Assembly (NCBI GenBank): GCA_049514215.1
Contig: JBEKVI010000018.1
Location: forward strand, 39,187 to 103,186
Direction of reading: 5' to 3'
DNA length: 64,000 nucleotides
From: BOG-994 sp049514215
GTDB taxonomy: Bacteria; Pseudomonadota; Gammaproteobacteria; Burkholderiales; Burkholderiaceae_D
In this document: positions 9,230-17,824 of the stretch, piece by piece
Position numbering within the stretch: the first letter of the stretch is position 1
How the letters are laid out: the number at the start of each line of letters is the position of its first letter
Made by a program: the position numbers and the translations under genes
The notes under the pieces: generated by a model
What the model was told of the DNA's origin: nothing
Database searches by the model: none
What the model saw: only the letters and a program-made list of their open reading frames with translations

Positions 9230-10198
9230 TTAGTGCTTTTGTACCAACTCGGCAAATCGCCGCAAATCGATGTTGCCGCCGGACACGAGTATGCCCACCC
9301 TCTGGCCGGCGATCGGCACGAGGCGCTCCAACGCGGCAGCGATAGCAAGGCATCCGGTCGGCTCAACCACAATCTTCATCCGGCTTGCCACGAAGGCCAT
9401 GGCATCGATGAGCTGCGCATCAGACACCGTGACGATGTCATGCACCAACGAGCGAATCACGGGAAAGGTCAAGCGACCCAGGTGCTGGGTCTGGGCCCCA
9501 TCAGCGATGGTGTTAGGCGTGTCGATATGGACGATCGTGCCCTTGCGAAAGCTTTGCTGACCGTCGTTGCCGGCCTCGGGTTCGACGCCAATCACGCGGC
9601 ACTCCGTATTCAGGCCTTTTGCTGCGACCGCGCATCCCGACAATAAACCGCCGCCCCCGAGGCAGACCAGGAGCACGTCCAAAGGCCCCGCATCTTCGAT
9701 CAACTCTTTGGCCGCCGTTCCCTGACCGGCCATCACGTGCGGGTGGTCATAGGGTGGGATCAAGGTCATGCCGCGGGCGTGCGCGAGCTCGCGCGCGATC
9801 GCCTCCCGGTCCTCGGTATAGCGATCGTAGCTCACAATCTCCGCGCCGTAGCCTAGTGTCGCTTCGCGCTTGATCTGGGGCGCATCTTCGGGCATGACGA
9901 TCGTCGCCCGAACTCCTAAAAGTGATGCGGCGAGTGCCACACCTTGCGCGTGATTCCCCGAAGAAAATGCGATCACCCCTCCAGCACGCTGTTCGGCGCT
10001 GAACTGGGCGATGGCGTTATAGGCTCCTCGAAATTTGAAGGCACCCATGCGCTGGAAGTTCTCGCACTTGAAAAAAAGTTGGGCACCAGCACGCGCATCA
10101 GCGGTCCTCGATCGCAACACGGGAGTGCGGTGCGCTACACCCTCGAGCCTTTCGTGCGCCCGCACGACGTCGGAGTACGCAATAGCGAGGTCTGTCAT
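9230..10198 (-). CDS. PLP-dependent threonine/serine dehydratase family protein
   Basis: 322 residues, fold type II PLP enzyme of the threonine dehydratase / serine racemase group. The PLP lysine is in MGAFKFRGA (Lys55). The substrate loop is SSGNHAQG (about 79-86) and the phosphate-binding loop GGGGLLSG (about 185-192). There is no C-terminal ACT regulatory domain, so it is a catabolic or racemase-type enzyme and not biosynthetic IlvA. Candidate activities are serine/threonine deamination, serine racemisation or threo-3-hydroxyaspartate dehydration. Its ATG overlaps the eutC stop by four bases (ATGA), so it is the third gene of the eutB-eutC operon and should be coupled to ethanolamine or amino-alcohol breakdown. 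Confidence 0.88.
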   Translation of the reverse strand: MTDLAIAYSDVVRAHERLEGVAHRTPVLRSRTADARAGAQLFFKCENFQRMGAFKFRGAYNAIAQFSAEQRAGGVIAFSSGNHAQGVALAASLLGVRATIVMPEDAPQIKREATLGYGAEIVSYDRYTEDREAIARELAHARGMTLIPPYDHPHVMAGQGTAAKELIEDAGPLDVLLVCLGGGGLLSGCAVAAKGLNTECRVIGVEPEAGNDGQQSFRKGTIVHIDTPNTIADGAQTQHLGRLTFPVIRSLVHDIVTVSDAQLIDAMAFVASRMKIVVEPTGCLAIAAALERLVPIAGQRVGILVSGGNIDLRRFAELVQKH

Positions 10199-11043
10199 GC
10201 TTCACTTTCCTTTGTGGCATCACGCACGGGAAGCGCCTCGTCGAGAAGGCGCGGCAAAGGAAGAGGATGGCTCAAAGCGCGACCGTCTCCGGGCAGTTCT
10301 CCAATCGAATCGCTCTCGTCCTTTAAAACCACGCCGGTCGCGCCCAAATGCTGGCCCGCGCGAAGCAGAAATTCGAGCTTGCGCGCCGCATGCGCATAGG
10401 AAAGTCCCTGGGGACGTACGTTGGAGATGCAGTTACGCTCCGCGTCTTGTCGTCCCACATGTGGCTCATAGGTCAAATAGATTCCGAGGCTATCCGGAGA
10501 ACTCAGACCGGGCCTCTCGCCAATGAGCACGACCACAAATCGCGCATGCCAAAGCGCGCCGATCTCATCTCCCAGGGCAACCCTGGCCTGTCGCGCGATG
10601 ACCAAGGGCGCGACGCTAAAATCGGCCACGCGCGGAAGAGCTTCTTCGAGTAGGGGTAGCGCATGCCGTTCGATGGCCAAGGCGGACAGACCGTCGGACA
10701 GGACAAAGACGATCCCCGGGAATCCAAGCGAGTTCCGCTGCTCGAGCAACGTGCGGCTCGCCTCTGAAAGCCTGCGCCCGAAATCCGGGCGGCGCAGATA
10801 AGTCGGGCGATCCGTCGCTGCACTTTCCACTTCCACGATGGGCCGCTCCAGTGCGACAAGGCGCTCCTTAAGTACCGTCACGTCCAATTCCCGGTGCACT
10901 GCATCGCGCGCGGCGGCGTGTGCGACACCAAAGTCGAGCAACGCTTCGGTAGGTAAGCTGTCGCCAGTTCGTCCGAGCGCGATGCGCGCCGGCGTGAGCC
11001 TGCGAAGACGCTCCCAAGGGTCGGTCAGAACGATCGGGCTCAC
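10195..11043 (-). CDS. eutC: Ethanolamine ammonia-lyase small (light) subunit
   Basis: 282 residues. Family blocks FVLSDGLSALAIERHA and GERPGLSSPDSLGIYLTY are clear. EutC pairs with EutB to make the adenosylcobalamin-dependent enzyme that turns ethanolamine into acetaldehyde and ammonia. The frame is open further upstream, but the likely start is GTG at 11043, which overlaps the EutB stop (GTGA). That gives tight translational coupling and the usual family length. Its own stop overlaps the next ATG. No microcompartment shell genes or eutH/eutE lie in the window, so this is the simple, non-carboxysome-like form. Confidence 0.93.
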   Translation of the reverse strand: MSPIVLTDPWERLRRLTPARIALGRTGDSLPTEALLDFGVAHAAARDAVHRELDVTVLKERLVALERPIVEVESAATDRPTYLRRPDFGRRLSEASRTLLEQRNSLGFPGIVFVLSDGLSALAIERHALPLLEEALPRVADFSVAPLVIARQARVALGDEIGALWHARFVVVLIGERPGLSSPDSLGIYLTYEPHVGRQDAERNCISNVRPQGLSYAHAARKLEFLLRAGQHLGATGVVLKDESDSIGELPGDGRALSHPLPLPRLLDEALPVRDATKESEA

Positions 11044-12434
11044 GAGCCCAGCTCCCATTGTGCGGCGTGCGCGAGGAGCCTTTCCTCGGCTCGACCTACG
11101 CGCAGCTCGCGCTCTGGATCCAGGATTTCCATGCGGATAAGCCACTCCTCGAACTCGGGCGCACAGCGCAGTTTCAGCACGCGCCGCAGGTAGAGCGCAT
11201 CATGAAAAGAGGTGCTCTGATAATTGAGCATCACGTCGTCCGCACCCGGCACACCCATGACAAAGTTGATTCCGGCCACACCCAAAAGCGTCAGAAGGTT
11301 GTCCATATCGTCCTGATCCGCTTGGGCGTGATTGGTGTAGCAAACGTCACAGCCCATGGGAACGCCCAAGAGCTTTCCACAGAAGTGATCCTCAAGGCCC
11401 GCCCGAAGGATCTGCTTGCCGTCATAGAGGTACTCGGGTCCGATAAAGCCTACGACCGTATTCGTGAGCAGCGGGTCGAAGGCGCGCGCAACACCGTACG
11501 CCCTGGCCTCACAGGTTTGCTGGTCAAGGCCATGGTGCGCGTGCGAGGACAGTGCACTTCCCTGCCCGGTCTCGAAATACATGAGATTCGAGCCGAGCGT
11601 CCCCCGTCCTTGAGCCAAGGCCGCGTCGCGCGCTTCGGCGAGCAGTGAAAGATTGATTCCGAAAGAGCGATTCGCGGCCTCGGTCCCGGCGATCGACTGG
11701 AAAACCAGATCTACTGGCGCTCTTCGCTCAATGGCCTTAAGCGTCATCGTGACGTGGGTCAGAATGCAGGTCTGTGTCGGGATGTCAAACTGGCCTCGCA
11801 GTTCATCGAGCACGCGCAAGAGGTTGAGAATTCCTTCGAGGCTATCGCCCGCCGGATTGACGCCGATCACGGCATCGCCGCAACCGTACATGAGGCCGTC
11901 GAGGATCGACGCCGCAATGCCGCGCGGGTCGTCGATCGGGTGATTGGGTTGAAGCCGCACCGCAAGCCGCCCGGAAAGTCCCAAAGTATTGCGAAAACGC
12001 GTCACGACGCGACACTTCTGCGCAACCCGAATGAGATCCTGGTTGCGCATCAGTTTGGAGACTGCCGCGGCCATCTCGGGTGTGATACCAAAAGCCAGTT
12101 CGCCAAGACGCTCAGTGCTCGCTTCAGGGCTTAACAGCCAATTGCGAAACTCGCCGACCTTCAGATGGGCGATCGCCCCGAAGGCGGCGCGATCGTGACC
12201 GTCGATGATGAGCCGGGTGACTTCGTCTTGTTCATAAGGGATCAGCGCTTCGCTCAGAAAACGTTCCAGTGGCACGTCGGCGAGCGCCAGGCGTGCAGCC
12301 ATGCGCTCCTGCTCCGAGTCGGCGGCAAGTCCCGCCAGCTCGTCACCCGATCGAGCCGGGCTCGCCTTGGCGAGAAGCGCCTTCAGATCGGGGAAGCGAT
12401 AGACGATGTGGTCTAGGGTGTGCGCGTATCCCAT
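11040..12434 (-). CDS. eutB: Ethanolamine ammonia-lyase large (heavy) subunit
   Basis: 464 residues, the normal length for EutB, which forms the TIM barrel holding adenosylcobalamin and substrate. Recognisable family stretches include LAFGITPEMAAAVSKLMRNQ, GLSGRLAVRLQPNHPIDDPR, YGCGDAVIGVNPAGDS, GSNLMYFETGQGSALSS and GADDVMLNYQSTSFHD. ATG at 12434 (MGYAHTLDHIVY) is chosen because the extra 36 upstream residues do not look like EutB. It is the first gene of a three-gene unit with eutC and a PLP dehydratase. The operon starts divergently from the DUF1992 gene across a gap of about 285 bases. Confidence 0.95.
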   Translation of the reverse strand: MGYAHTLDHIVYRFPDLKALLAKASPARSGDELAGLAADSEQERMAARLALADVPLERFLSEALIPYEQDEVTRLIIDGHDRAAFGAIAHLKVGEFRNWLLSPEASTERLGELAFGITPEMAAAVSKLMRNQDLIRVAQKCRVVTRFRNTLGLSGRLAVRLQPNHPIDDPRGIAASILDGLMYGCGDAVIGVNPAGDSLEGILNLLRVLDELRGQFDIPTQTCILTHVTMTLKAIERRAPVDLVFQSIAGTEAANRSFGINLSLLAEARDAALAQGRGTLGSNLMYFETGQGSALSSHAHHGLDQQTCEARAYGVARAFDPLLTNTVVGFIGPEYLYDGKQILRAGLEDHFCGKLLGVPMGCDVCYTNHAQADQDDMDNLLTLLGVAGINFVMGVPGADDVMLNYQSTSFHDALYLRRVLKLRCAPEFEEWLIRMEILDPERELRVGRAEERLLAHAAQWELGS

Positions 12435-12549
12435 GATGCGTAAAGAGTCGAAGTCACGCACATGATACCGACTCCAGGCGCAAAGACCCGCCTGAAGCTG
12501 CCTTCGTGGAGCGAACCCGAGCTGCCGTCTAGAGCCCGGCAACGGGGAG

Positions 12550-12577
12550 GCCAGTCAGAGGAAAAAACGCGACTGGC
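12550..12577 (-). promoter_or_regulatory. Inverted repeat in the eutB leader
   Basis: Perfect 7-bp inverted repeat GCCAGTC/GACTGGC with a 14-base loop, about 115 bases upstream of eutB in the divergent eutB/DUF1992 region. It could be an operator or an RNA hairpin. No cobalamin-riboswitch B12 box is recognisable near it. Confidence 0.25.
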
Positions 12578-12718
12578 GACAAGGGCGTAGGGATTCGGTC
12601 TCGTATTGCCGGCCCGGCTGTTCCGAGAACCGATTAGAATGGAGATCGGAACCGGGTGCCCTTGCGAGTCGCGCCTTGGAGAGCGTCCCCGCTGATGACC
12701 CAGTCTTGACTCTCGATC

Positions 12719-13042
12719 ATGGACGAAGAATCGATTCGCAGGACTCTTCAGAGGGATTTAGAAACCGGCCTGCTGCAATCCGCACCAAGCTGGGGGAAGC
12801 CTCTTCGGATCTCGGACGGATTCATGGAGACTCCTCAGGAATTGCGGCTAGGCTACAAGATCCTAAAGGATGCAGGCCTGGTGCCACCGGAAGTAGAAGC
12901 CTTCCAAAGGCTGGCTCGCCTACGGGAGGAACTGTCAGCGGCAGCCGATGCTCCAGCGTCTGTTTCACTCAGAAAAGAGATCGCTGCGCTGGAACAGCAC
13001 CTGTCGATTCTGCGCGAGAGATTCGGGTCGCAGGCCCGATGA
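12719..13042 (+). CDS. DUF1992 (DnaJ-C28 conserved domain) protein
   Basis: 107 residues. The core pattern GKPLRISDG ... PQELRLGYKILKDAGLVPPEV is the hallmark of DUF1992, the short domain also found in eukaryotic DNAJC28. A Leu/Glu-rich helical tail (about 65-100) may form a coiled coil. The molecular function is unknown. It is transcribed divergently from eutB and converges on a tiny minus-strand frame that ends 26 bases beyond its stop. The ATG has no obvious ribosome-binding site, but there is no upstream alternative because a stop codon lies just before it in frame. Confidence 0.85.
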   Translation: MDEESIRRTLQRDLETGLLQSAPSWGKPLRISDGFMETPQELRLGYKILKDAGLVPPEVEAFQRLARLREELSAAADAPASVSLRKEIAALEQHLSILRERFGSQAR

Positions 13043-13067
13043 AATTGAAGTGGCCCTGCTTGGCCAC

Positions 13068-13217
13068 CTACATCTCCACGTGCTTGCCCTCGTCGATGCC
13101 GCTACGCCGTTTTTCCGAGACGCGCAGGTCGCGCGCGCGTCTCGCGCGGACCCAAAAGCCAAGAAAGAACATCGCCACAAGGATGCCCGCCGACCCAAGA
13201 ATGAGGCGTACATCCAT
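13068..13217 (-). CDS. Possible 49-residue single-pass membrane protein
   Basis: ATG at 13217 opens a 49-residue frame. One hydrophobic segment (LILGSAGILVAMFFLGFWV, about residues 5-23) is followed by a strongly basic stretch (RARRARDLR...) and a polar tail. This is a textbook small N-out/C-in membrane protein and not what a random frame in GC-rich DNA usually gives. The start lies 9 bases after the stop of another small frame on the same strand. The ribosome-binding site is poor. No family recognised. Confidence 0.45.
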   Translation of the reverse strand: MDVRLILGSAGILVAMFFLGFWVRARRARDLRVSEKRRSGIDEGKHVEM

Positions 13218-13226
13218 CGCGCCGGA

Positions 13227-13514
13227 CTAGCGAGCCCAGGAGGTTCGGGCGCGGCCTTTTTTGCGTTCGCTTTGGCGCGGCTCGATCGCCGCTTGCGTCG
13301 CAGCTGGGAAGCTATTTTGAGAAGCGTGGCGTGCAACGCGAGGCTCAAGCGGGCCTAAAGTTTTGCGCGAAGGCGTGGCCGGCTCTTGCGCAACGCGCGG
13401 GGTGCTCCAGCCCTCGCTGGAATCGGTATCCGTAAAGGGGCGCGAATCGCTCCAGCTACTCGACTCCATTGTCAGGCTCTCGGTGAGTGCAGATCTCAAG
13501 AGCTCAGCAACCAT
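13227..13514 (-). CDS. Possible hypothetical protein, Ser/Arg-rich
   Basis: 95 residues, soluble and low-complexity, acidic/Ser-rich at the start and Arg/Lys-rich at the end. No domain recognised. Third codon positions are mostly G or C, as in the neighbouring real genes, and its stop is 9 bases before the tiny membrane-protein frame. That spacing is the main support for both. It lies about 200 bases downstream of the CoA-transferase gene on the same strand. Confidence 0.35.
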   Translation of the reverse strand: MVAELLRSALTESLTMESSSWSDSRPFTDTDSSEGWSTPRVAQEPATPSRKTLGPLEPRVARHASQNSFPAATQAAIEPRQSERKKGRARTSWAR

Positions 13515-13714
13515 TGTGCCTGGAGGTCTAGCACCGCAGAGCCCGCGCCGGCAGGCCGGGTTTATCGTTCATTGCTGATCACGGTCGCGAAAGGAGAGTG
13601 CCCTACCCATGGGGTTGTAGATCTTGCCATGGGGTCTTCGACTGCTCGCACTCTTGGGGCATATCGTCCGGCTCATGAGTCAGCCCATGACGACCCGATC
13701 GAGGCGTCCCGGCG

Positions 13715-14893
13715 TCAGACGACCTTGTCCCTGCGCAACCCCGCGATCGCCTCGCTCGAGAAGCCGAGCTCCGCAAGGATGGCATCCGTGTCCTCTCCCA
13801 GGAGCGGCGCGCGTTTGGTGGGGACCGTCATGGGCTCCGAGAAGCGGACCGGATGGGGCGCGATCGGCACCGGTTCCGCGATCCCCGGAAAATCCAAACG
13901 AGGCAGCATGTTCGCCGCGGCAATATGGGCGTCATCCAAGGTTTCTTTCAATGTATAGACCGGTGCCCCTGGAACCTTGGCTTTCGCGAGCGCGAGAAGC
14001 ACGCTTTCGCGATCCTTCGTGGCACACCAAGCGGCCATTGCGGCACTGATCTCGGCTCCATGATCCCCCCGCGATTCATCCGAAGCAAAGCGCGGCTCGG
14101 AAATCCATTCCGTTCTTCCGACGAGGGCGCACCAGCGCTCGAACATCGCCTGTCCGACGACGTGCACCATGATCCAGCCGTCGGTGACCCGAAATGCGTC
14201 CACGGGTGCTGCCGTAATCCCCCGGTTTCCCTGCGGGATGCGCCCGCGTCGGGTTACCGCTTCCTCGATCAAAAGCGCGTTGGTATGGACAAGTGCCGAG
14301 CGCAAGAGGGCCCCTTCGACTAGCTGCCCCCGTCCCGAGCGTTCGCGCGCAAGAAGCGCGGCGAGCGTACCCATGGCGCAGGCCTGGGCGGTACTCAGAT
14401 CGATGTAGTTCACAAGCGCGCGCGCTGGTTCCTCGGCGTGACCGGAGATGTACATCGCCCCGCTCATCGCCTGGCCAATGGAATCAAATCCGACGCGGTC
14501 GGAATAGGGCCCCCCCTCACCGTAGGCACTGGCCGTGGTGACGATAAGCCGGGGGTTGAGCGCCGACAAGGTGGGGTAGTCAAGGCCGAGCTGGACTAAG
14601 GTTTTAGGTGGCAAGTTCGCCACAACCACGTCGGCCGTCGCCATGAGCTGCTTGACGATACTGCGGCCTTGATCCGAGGCAATATCCAGCGTCAAGCAGC
14701 GTTTGTTGCGGTTCATCTGCAGATACAGCCCCCCCTCCCCGGTCGGCGAGAGGGTCGGGATCGGTCGGTCCTCGCCGCCGGTGACACGTTCGATGCGAAT
14801 CACCTCGGCCCCGAGATCGGCCAGAAGCGCGGCGCAATACGGGCCTGCGATGTAGCGCCCAAAATCGAGAACACGGACCCCTTTTAGGATCAT
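13715..14893 (-). CDS. Class III (CaiB/BaiF/Frc) CoA-transferase family protein
   Basis: 392 residues, full family length. The N-terminal pattern LKGVRVLDFGRYIAGPYC and the following LGAEVIRIE are typical of the interlocked-ring CoA-transferases. The catalytic Asp that forms the acyl anhydride is Asp165 in NYIDLSTAQA, at the position of Asp169 in formyl-CoA transferase. It moves CoA between carboxylic acids; the acid pair cannot be told from sequence. It follows the MDR oxidoreductase on the same strand with a 68-base gap and may share its transcript. Confidence 0.9.
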   Translation of the reverse strand: MILKGVRVLDFGRYIAGPYCAALLADLGAEVIRIERVTGGEDRPIPTLSPTGEGGLYLQMNRNKRCLTLDIASDQGRSIVKQLMATADVVVANLPPKTLVQLGLDYPTLSALNPRLIVTTASAYGEGGPYSDRVGFDSIGQAMSGAMYISGHAEEPARALVNYIDLSTAQACAMGTLAALLARERSGRGQLVEGALLRSALVHTNALLIEEAVTRRGRIPQGNRGITAAPVDAFRVTDGWIMVHVVGQAMFERWCALVGRTEWISEPRFASDESRGDHGAEISAAMAAWCATKDRESVLLALAKAKVPGAPVYTLKETLDDAHIAAANMLPRLDFPGIAEPVPIAPHPVRFSEPMTVPTKRAPLLGEDTDAILAELGFSSEAIAGLRRDKVV

Positions 14894-14961
14894 GCCGGGT
14901 CTAGACGCTGCAGACCAGGGAAAACTCGGTGGTGACCGGAGCCATGCGCGGGGCGTAAGGA

Positions 14962-15999
14962 CTAGCTCGCCGCGACGCGCAAAACAAGCTTGCCGAAGTT
15001 CTCGCCATTAAAGAGCTTCAACAAGGTCTGAGGGAAGGATCCAAGACCGTCGACGATGTCCTCGCGCGAACGAAGCTTGCCTTCTTTCATCCAGTGCCCG
15101 ATCTCACCTACGGCTTGAGGAAAGCGCGCGGCGTAATCGAAAACGACAATCCCTTCCATACGCGCTCGGTTCACCAGCAGAGACAGGTAATTCGCCGGTC
15201 CCTTGATGGGCGTCGTGTTGTTGTACTGCGAGATGGCGCCACAGATGACCACGCGCGCACCCCGCGTCAAACGCGCGAGTACGGCATCGAGGGTATCGCC
15301 GCCCACGTTGTCAAAGTAAACGTCAACCCCTTTGGGACAGTGTTCCTTCAGACCCTCCTTGAGCGGTTGCTGCTTGTAATCGATACAGGCATCAAAGCCG
15401 AGCTCGTTGACGACAAACTCGCACTTGGCCTTGCCGCCTGCGATTCCCACCGCCCGCGCGCCCTTGATCTTGGCAATCTGGCCGACCGTCTGACCGACCG
15501 CGCCGGCAGCGCCCGAGACCACGACGGTCTCGCCGGGTTTAGGTTGGCCCACGTCCAAAAGCCCGAAATAGGCTGTCATCCCCGGCATGCCCAGAGGATT
15601 GAGCCACTTCTCGGCAGGCGCGAGTCCCAAATCGACGATGTGGGGCGCGAGCTGTCTCAGATTCTCAGGGTCCACCCGACAGTATTCTTGTACGCCCAGC
15701 GCGGCATTGACAAAGCAGCCAACGGGGAAACGAGGATCCTCTGACGCGATGACCTTGCCCACACCCCCGGCGCGCATGACCTCGCCTAATCCCACGGGAG
15801 CGATGTAGCTCTTGCCTTCGTTCATCCAGCCGCGCATTGCTGGATCCAGGGACAGCAGGAACGTCTTGATCAAAAAGCCGCCGCTCGAAGGAGCGCTCAC
15901 CGCTTCTTCGGTATGACTCCAATCCGAGTCCTTAGGCAGCCCGACCGGTCGCGCAGCCAGGCGTATTTGATGATTGATCAGTCCGCTTGTGATCGTCAT
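14962..15999 (-). CDS. NADP-dependent medium-chain oxidoreductase (CurA / leukotriene B4 12-hydroxydehydrogenase type)
   Basis: 345 residues. The zinc-free MDR pattern is clear: cofactor loop VVVSGAAGAVGQTVGQIAK, then DVYFDNVGGDTLD and GARVVICGAISQYN, all typical of the NADPH-dependent alkenal/curcumin reductase group. These enzymes reduce activated double bonds of alkenals and enones, usually in detoxification. ATG at 15999 is preferred to an upstream one because AGGGAG lies about 8 bases before it. A small inverted repeat just upstream may be an operator. Confidence 0.88.
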   Translation of the reverse strand: MTITSGLINHQIRLAARPVGLPKDSDWSHTEEAVSAPSSGGFLIKTFLLSLDPAMRGWMNEGKSYIAPVGLGEVMRAGGVGKVIASEDPRFPVGCFVNAALGVQEYCRVDPENLRQLAPHIVDLGLAPAEKWLNPLGMPGMTAYFGLLDVGQPKPGETVVVSGAAGAVGQTVGQIAKIKGARAVGIAGGKAKCEFVVNELGFDACIDYKQQPLKEGLKEHCPKGVDVYFDNVGGDTLDAVLARLTRGARVVICGAISQYNNTTPIKGPANYLSLLVNRARMEGIVVFDYAARFPQAVGEIGHWMKEGKLRSREDIVDGLGSFPQTLLKLFNGENFGKLVLRVAAS

Positions 16000-16014
16000 T
16001 GTGTGTCTCCCTAT

Positions 16015-16032
16015 ATGCATTCAATTTTGCAT
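16015..16032. promoter_or_regulatory. Inverted repeat upstream of the MDR oxidoreductase
   Basis: ATGCA-8 bases-TGCAT lies 15-33 bases before the oxidoreductase start, in an AT-rich patch. Size and place would suit a TetR- or MarR-type operator, which often controls such reductases. This is inference from geometry only. Confidence 0.3.
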
Positions 16033-16073
16033 CCAACCGCGCGCGAAAAAAGGATTCGTGTGCTCAGGCCAGG

Positions 16074-17366
16074 CTAGTGGGCAGCCGCGAGTCTTGCGAT
16101 TCCGCCCAGATAGTTCTGCAAGACCTTGGGTACCGTCACGGAACCGTCGGCTTCTTGATAATTTTCAAGGATGGCCACGAGCGCGCGGCCCACTGCCAGG
16201 CCCGACCCATTTAGAGTGTGCACCAATTCGATCTTTCCCTGGGCGTTTCGATAGCGGGCTTGCATCCGGCGCGCCTGGAACGCTTCGCAGTTCGAGACCG
16301 AGGAGATCTCCCGATAGGCGGTCTGACCGGGGAGCCAGACTTCGAGGTCGTAGGTCTTGGCCGAGCCGAACCCTGTATCTCCCGCGCACAAGAGCATGAT
16401 CCGGTAGGGAAGATCGAGCTTTTGCAGGATCGTCTCGGCATGACCCACCATCGCTTCGAGTGTCTCGTAGGACTTGGCGGCCTCGACGATCTGCACCATT
16501 TCAACCTTGTCGAACTGATGCTGGCGGATCATTCCCCGCGTGTCCTTGCCATGACTTCCCGCCTCTGAACGAAAACACGGCGTGTGCGCAGTCAGCTTGA
16601 TCGGCAGCTGCCCCGCCTCGAGAATGTCGCCGCGAACGGTGTTCGTGAGCGGCACCTCGGAAGTCGGGATGAGGTAGAACGGGTCTTTCGGCCCCTCGCC
16701 GCCGCGCTCGACACGGAACAGGTCCGCCTCGAACTTGGGCAACTGGCCCGTTCCTCGTAGCGTCTCTGCTGAGACGAGATAGGGCACGTAACACTCGGTA
16801 TAGCCGTGCTGGTTCGTCTGGACGTCGAGCATGAACTGGGCAAGTGCCCGGTGTAGACGCGCGACCACTCCGCGCAAGACAACAAAGCGCGCCCCCGAAA
16901 GCTTGGCCGCGGTCTCGAATTCCATTCCGAGCCGCTCTCCAATGGCGACGTGATCGAGTGGCTCGAACTCAAACGCGCGCGGGGTGCCCACGCTGCGCAT
17001 CTCCACATTGTCGAGTTCGCCCGCGCCATCGGGCACGCTCTCATGCAATAAATTGGGCACCCCCGAGAGCATCGCAGTCAATTCCTCGTGGATCGCAGCC
17101 AGTTGCGACTCCAGGGCTTTGAGCTCCTCGGGAATCGCCGCCACCTCCGCCATGACTGCACCCGTATCGGCCTTCTGGCTCTTTAAGATGCCGATCTGCT
17201 TGGAGAGCGCATTGCGACGTGCCTGCAGTTCCTCGGTCTGGGTCTGAACGCGCTTTCGTTGCGCTTCGAGCCGCTCGAATTCGGCGACCGGAAAAACATA
17301 TTGCCTGCGTGCGAGCGCCGCAGCCACGGCGGGAAGGTCCTTGCGCAAGAGTTGGATGTCGAGCAT
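16074..17366 (-). CDS. serS: Seryl-tRNA synthetase
   Basis: 430 residues. The N-terminal long coiled-coil tRNA-binding arm (about 25-110, rich in Glu/Gln/Arg) is followed by the class II core. That core has the motif 2 region LTAHTPCFRSEAGSHGKDTR, the ISSVSNCEAFQARRMQ block and motif 3 NGSGLAVGRALVAILEN. It charges tRNA-Ser with serine in the cytoplasm. ATG at 17366 gives the standard start MLDIQLLRKD. In related bacteria serS usually neighbours rarA; here an oppositely oriented ABC/peptidase pair lies between them. Confidence 0.97.
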   Translation of the reverse strand: MLDIQLLRKDLPAVAAALARRQYVFPVAEFERLEAQRKRVQTQTEELQARRNALSKQIGILKSQKADTGAVMAEVAAIPEELKALESQLAAIHEELTAMLSGVPNLLHESVPDGAGELDNVEMRSVGTPRAFEFEPLDHVAIGERLGMEFETAAKLSGARFVVLRGVVARLHRALAQFMLDVQTNQHGYTECYVPYLVSAETLRGTGQLPKFEADLFRVERGGEGPKDPFYLIPTSEVPLTNTVRGDILEAGQLPIKLTAHTPCFRSEAGSHGKDTRGMIRQHQFDKVEMVQIVEAAKSYETLEAMVGHAETILQKLDLPYRIMLLCAGDTGFGSAKTYDLEVWLPGQTAYREISSVSNCEAFQARRMQARYRNAQGKIELVHTLNGSGLAVGRALVAILENYQEADGSVTVPKVLQNYLGGIARLAAAH

Positions 17367-17824
17367 TTTTGCCCCGTGAGTATGGATCGGATTGGAGCCT
17401 GGGCCGTCAAAACACGGCGAGGCTTGACGCATGCCCCTGGCAACGAGGGGCCGGGGTCGTCACGCGCGATTGGCGGCGACCCCGCGAGGAGATCGGCTGT
17501 AGAGCGTCTTTTGGATGAAATCGGGAAAGGAAGCCATGATCGTGACCGCGAGAAGACGGGTATTTTGCCTTGTCGCACGGGTTTGAGGCAAGCGCCCTTC
17601 CCGAAAGCCCTCTTCGCCGCCTCGCCTTGCTCCTGGACCAGCCGACGCGAGAGCAAAGCAGAACCCGGCGCTCCACCCGCCTGGCAATTCATCGGCGCTA
17701 CCAACCGTTCGTCCTCACCTGTCGCTGCTGGTCGGAATGTCACTTGCGCAGCTCATCGAAAACCCTTCCAATGGCGCCATCGCGGCCCGAGTAGGGCTCA
17801 AATCACGCAAGGAGTGCACGGTCG
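17367..17824. other. Divergent promoter region between serS and the ABC/peptidase pair
   Basis: 458 bases with no convincing gene. It must hold promoters for serS (minus) and the ABC module (plus), but no clear -35/-10 pair stood out. A 16-codon frame after AAAGGAAG at about 17534 was considered a possible leader peptide but not accepted. Confidence 0.4.

Larger units (their letters stand above)
13043..13714. other. Interval holding two possible tiny minus-strand genes
   Basis: Between the DUF1992 stop and the CoA-transferase stop there is no large gene. Two small minus-strand frames (13227-13514 and 13068-13217) are listed separately. A 6-bp hairpin GTGGCC/GGCCAC lies near 13050-13067 between the convergent stops, without a T-run. 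The stretch 13515-13714 appears empty. Confidence 0.4.

Noticed and set aside
12435..12718. Cobalamin riboswitch upstream of the B12-dependent eutB
   Set aside because: No B12-box-like sequence or matching fold could be found; only a simple 7-bp inverted repeat is present.
17534..17584. 16-codon leader-peptide-like frame with good AAAGGAAG upstream
   Set aside because: No attenuator structure follows and no amino-acid bias fits the downstream ABC genes.
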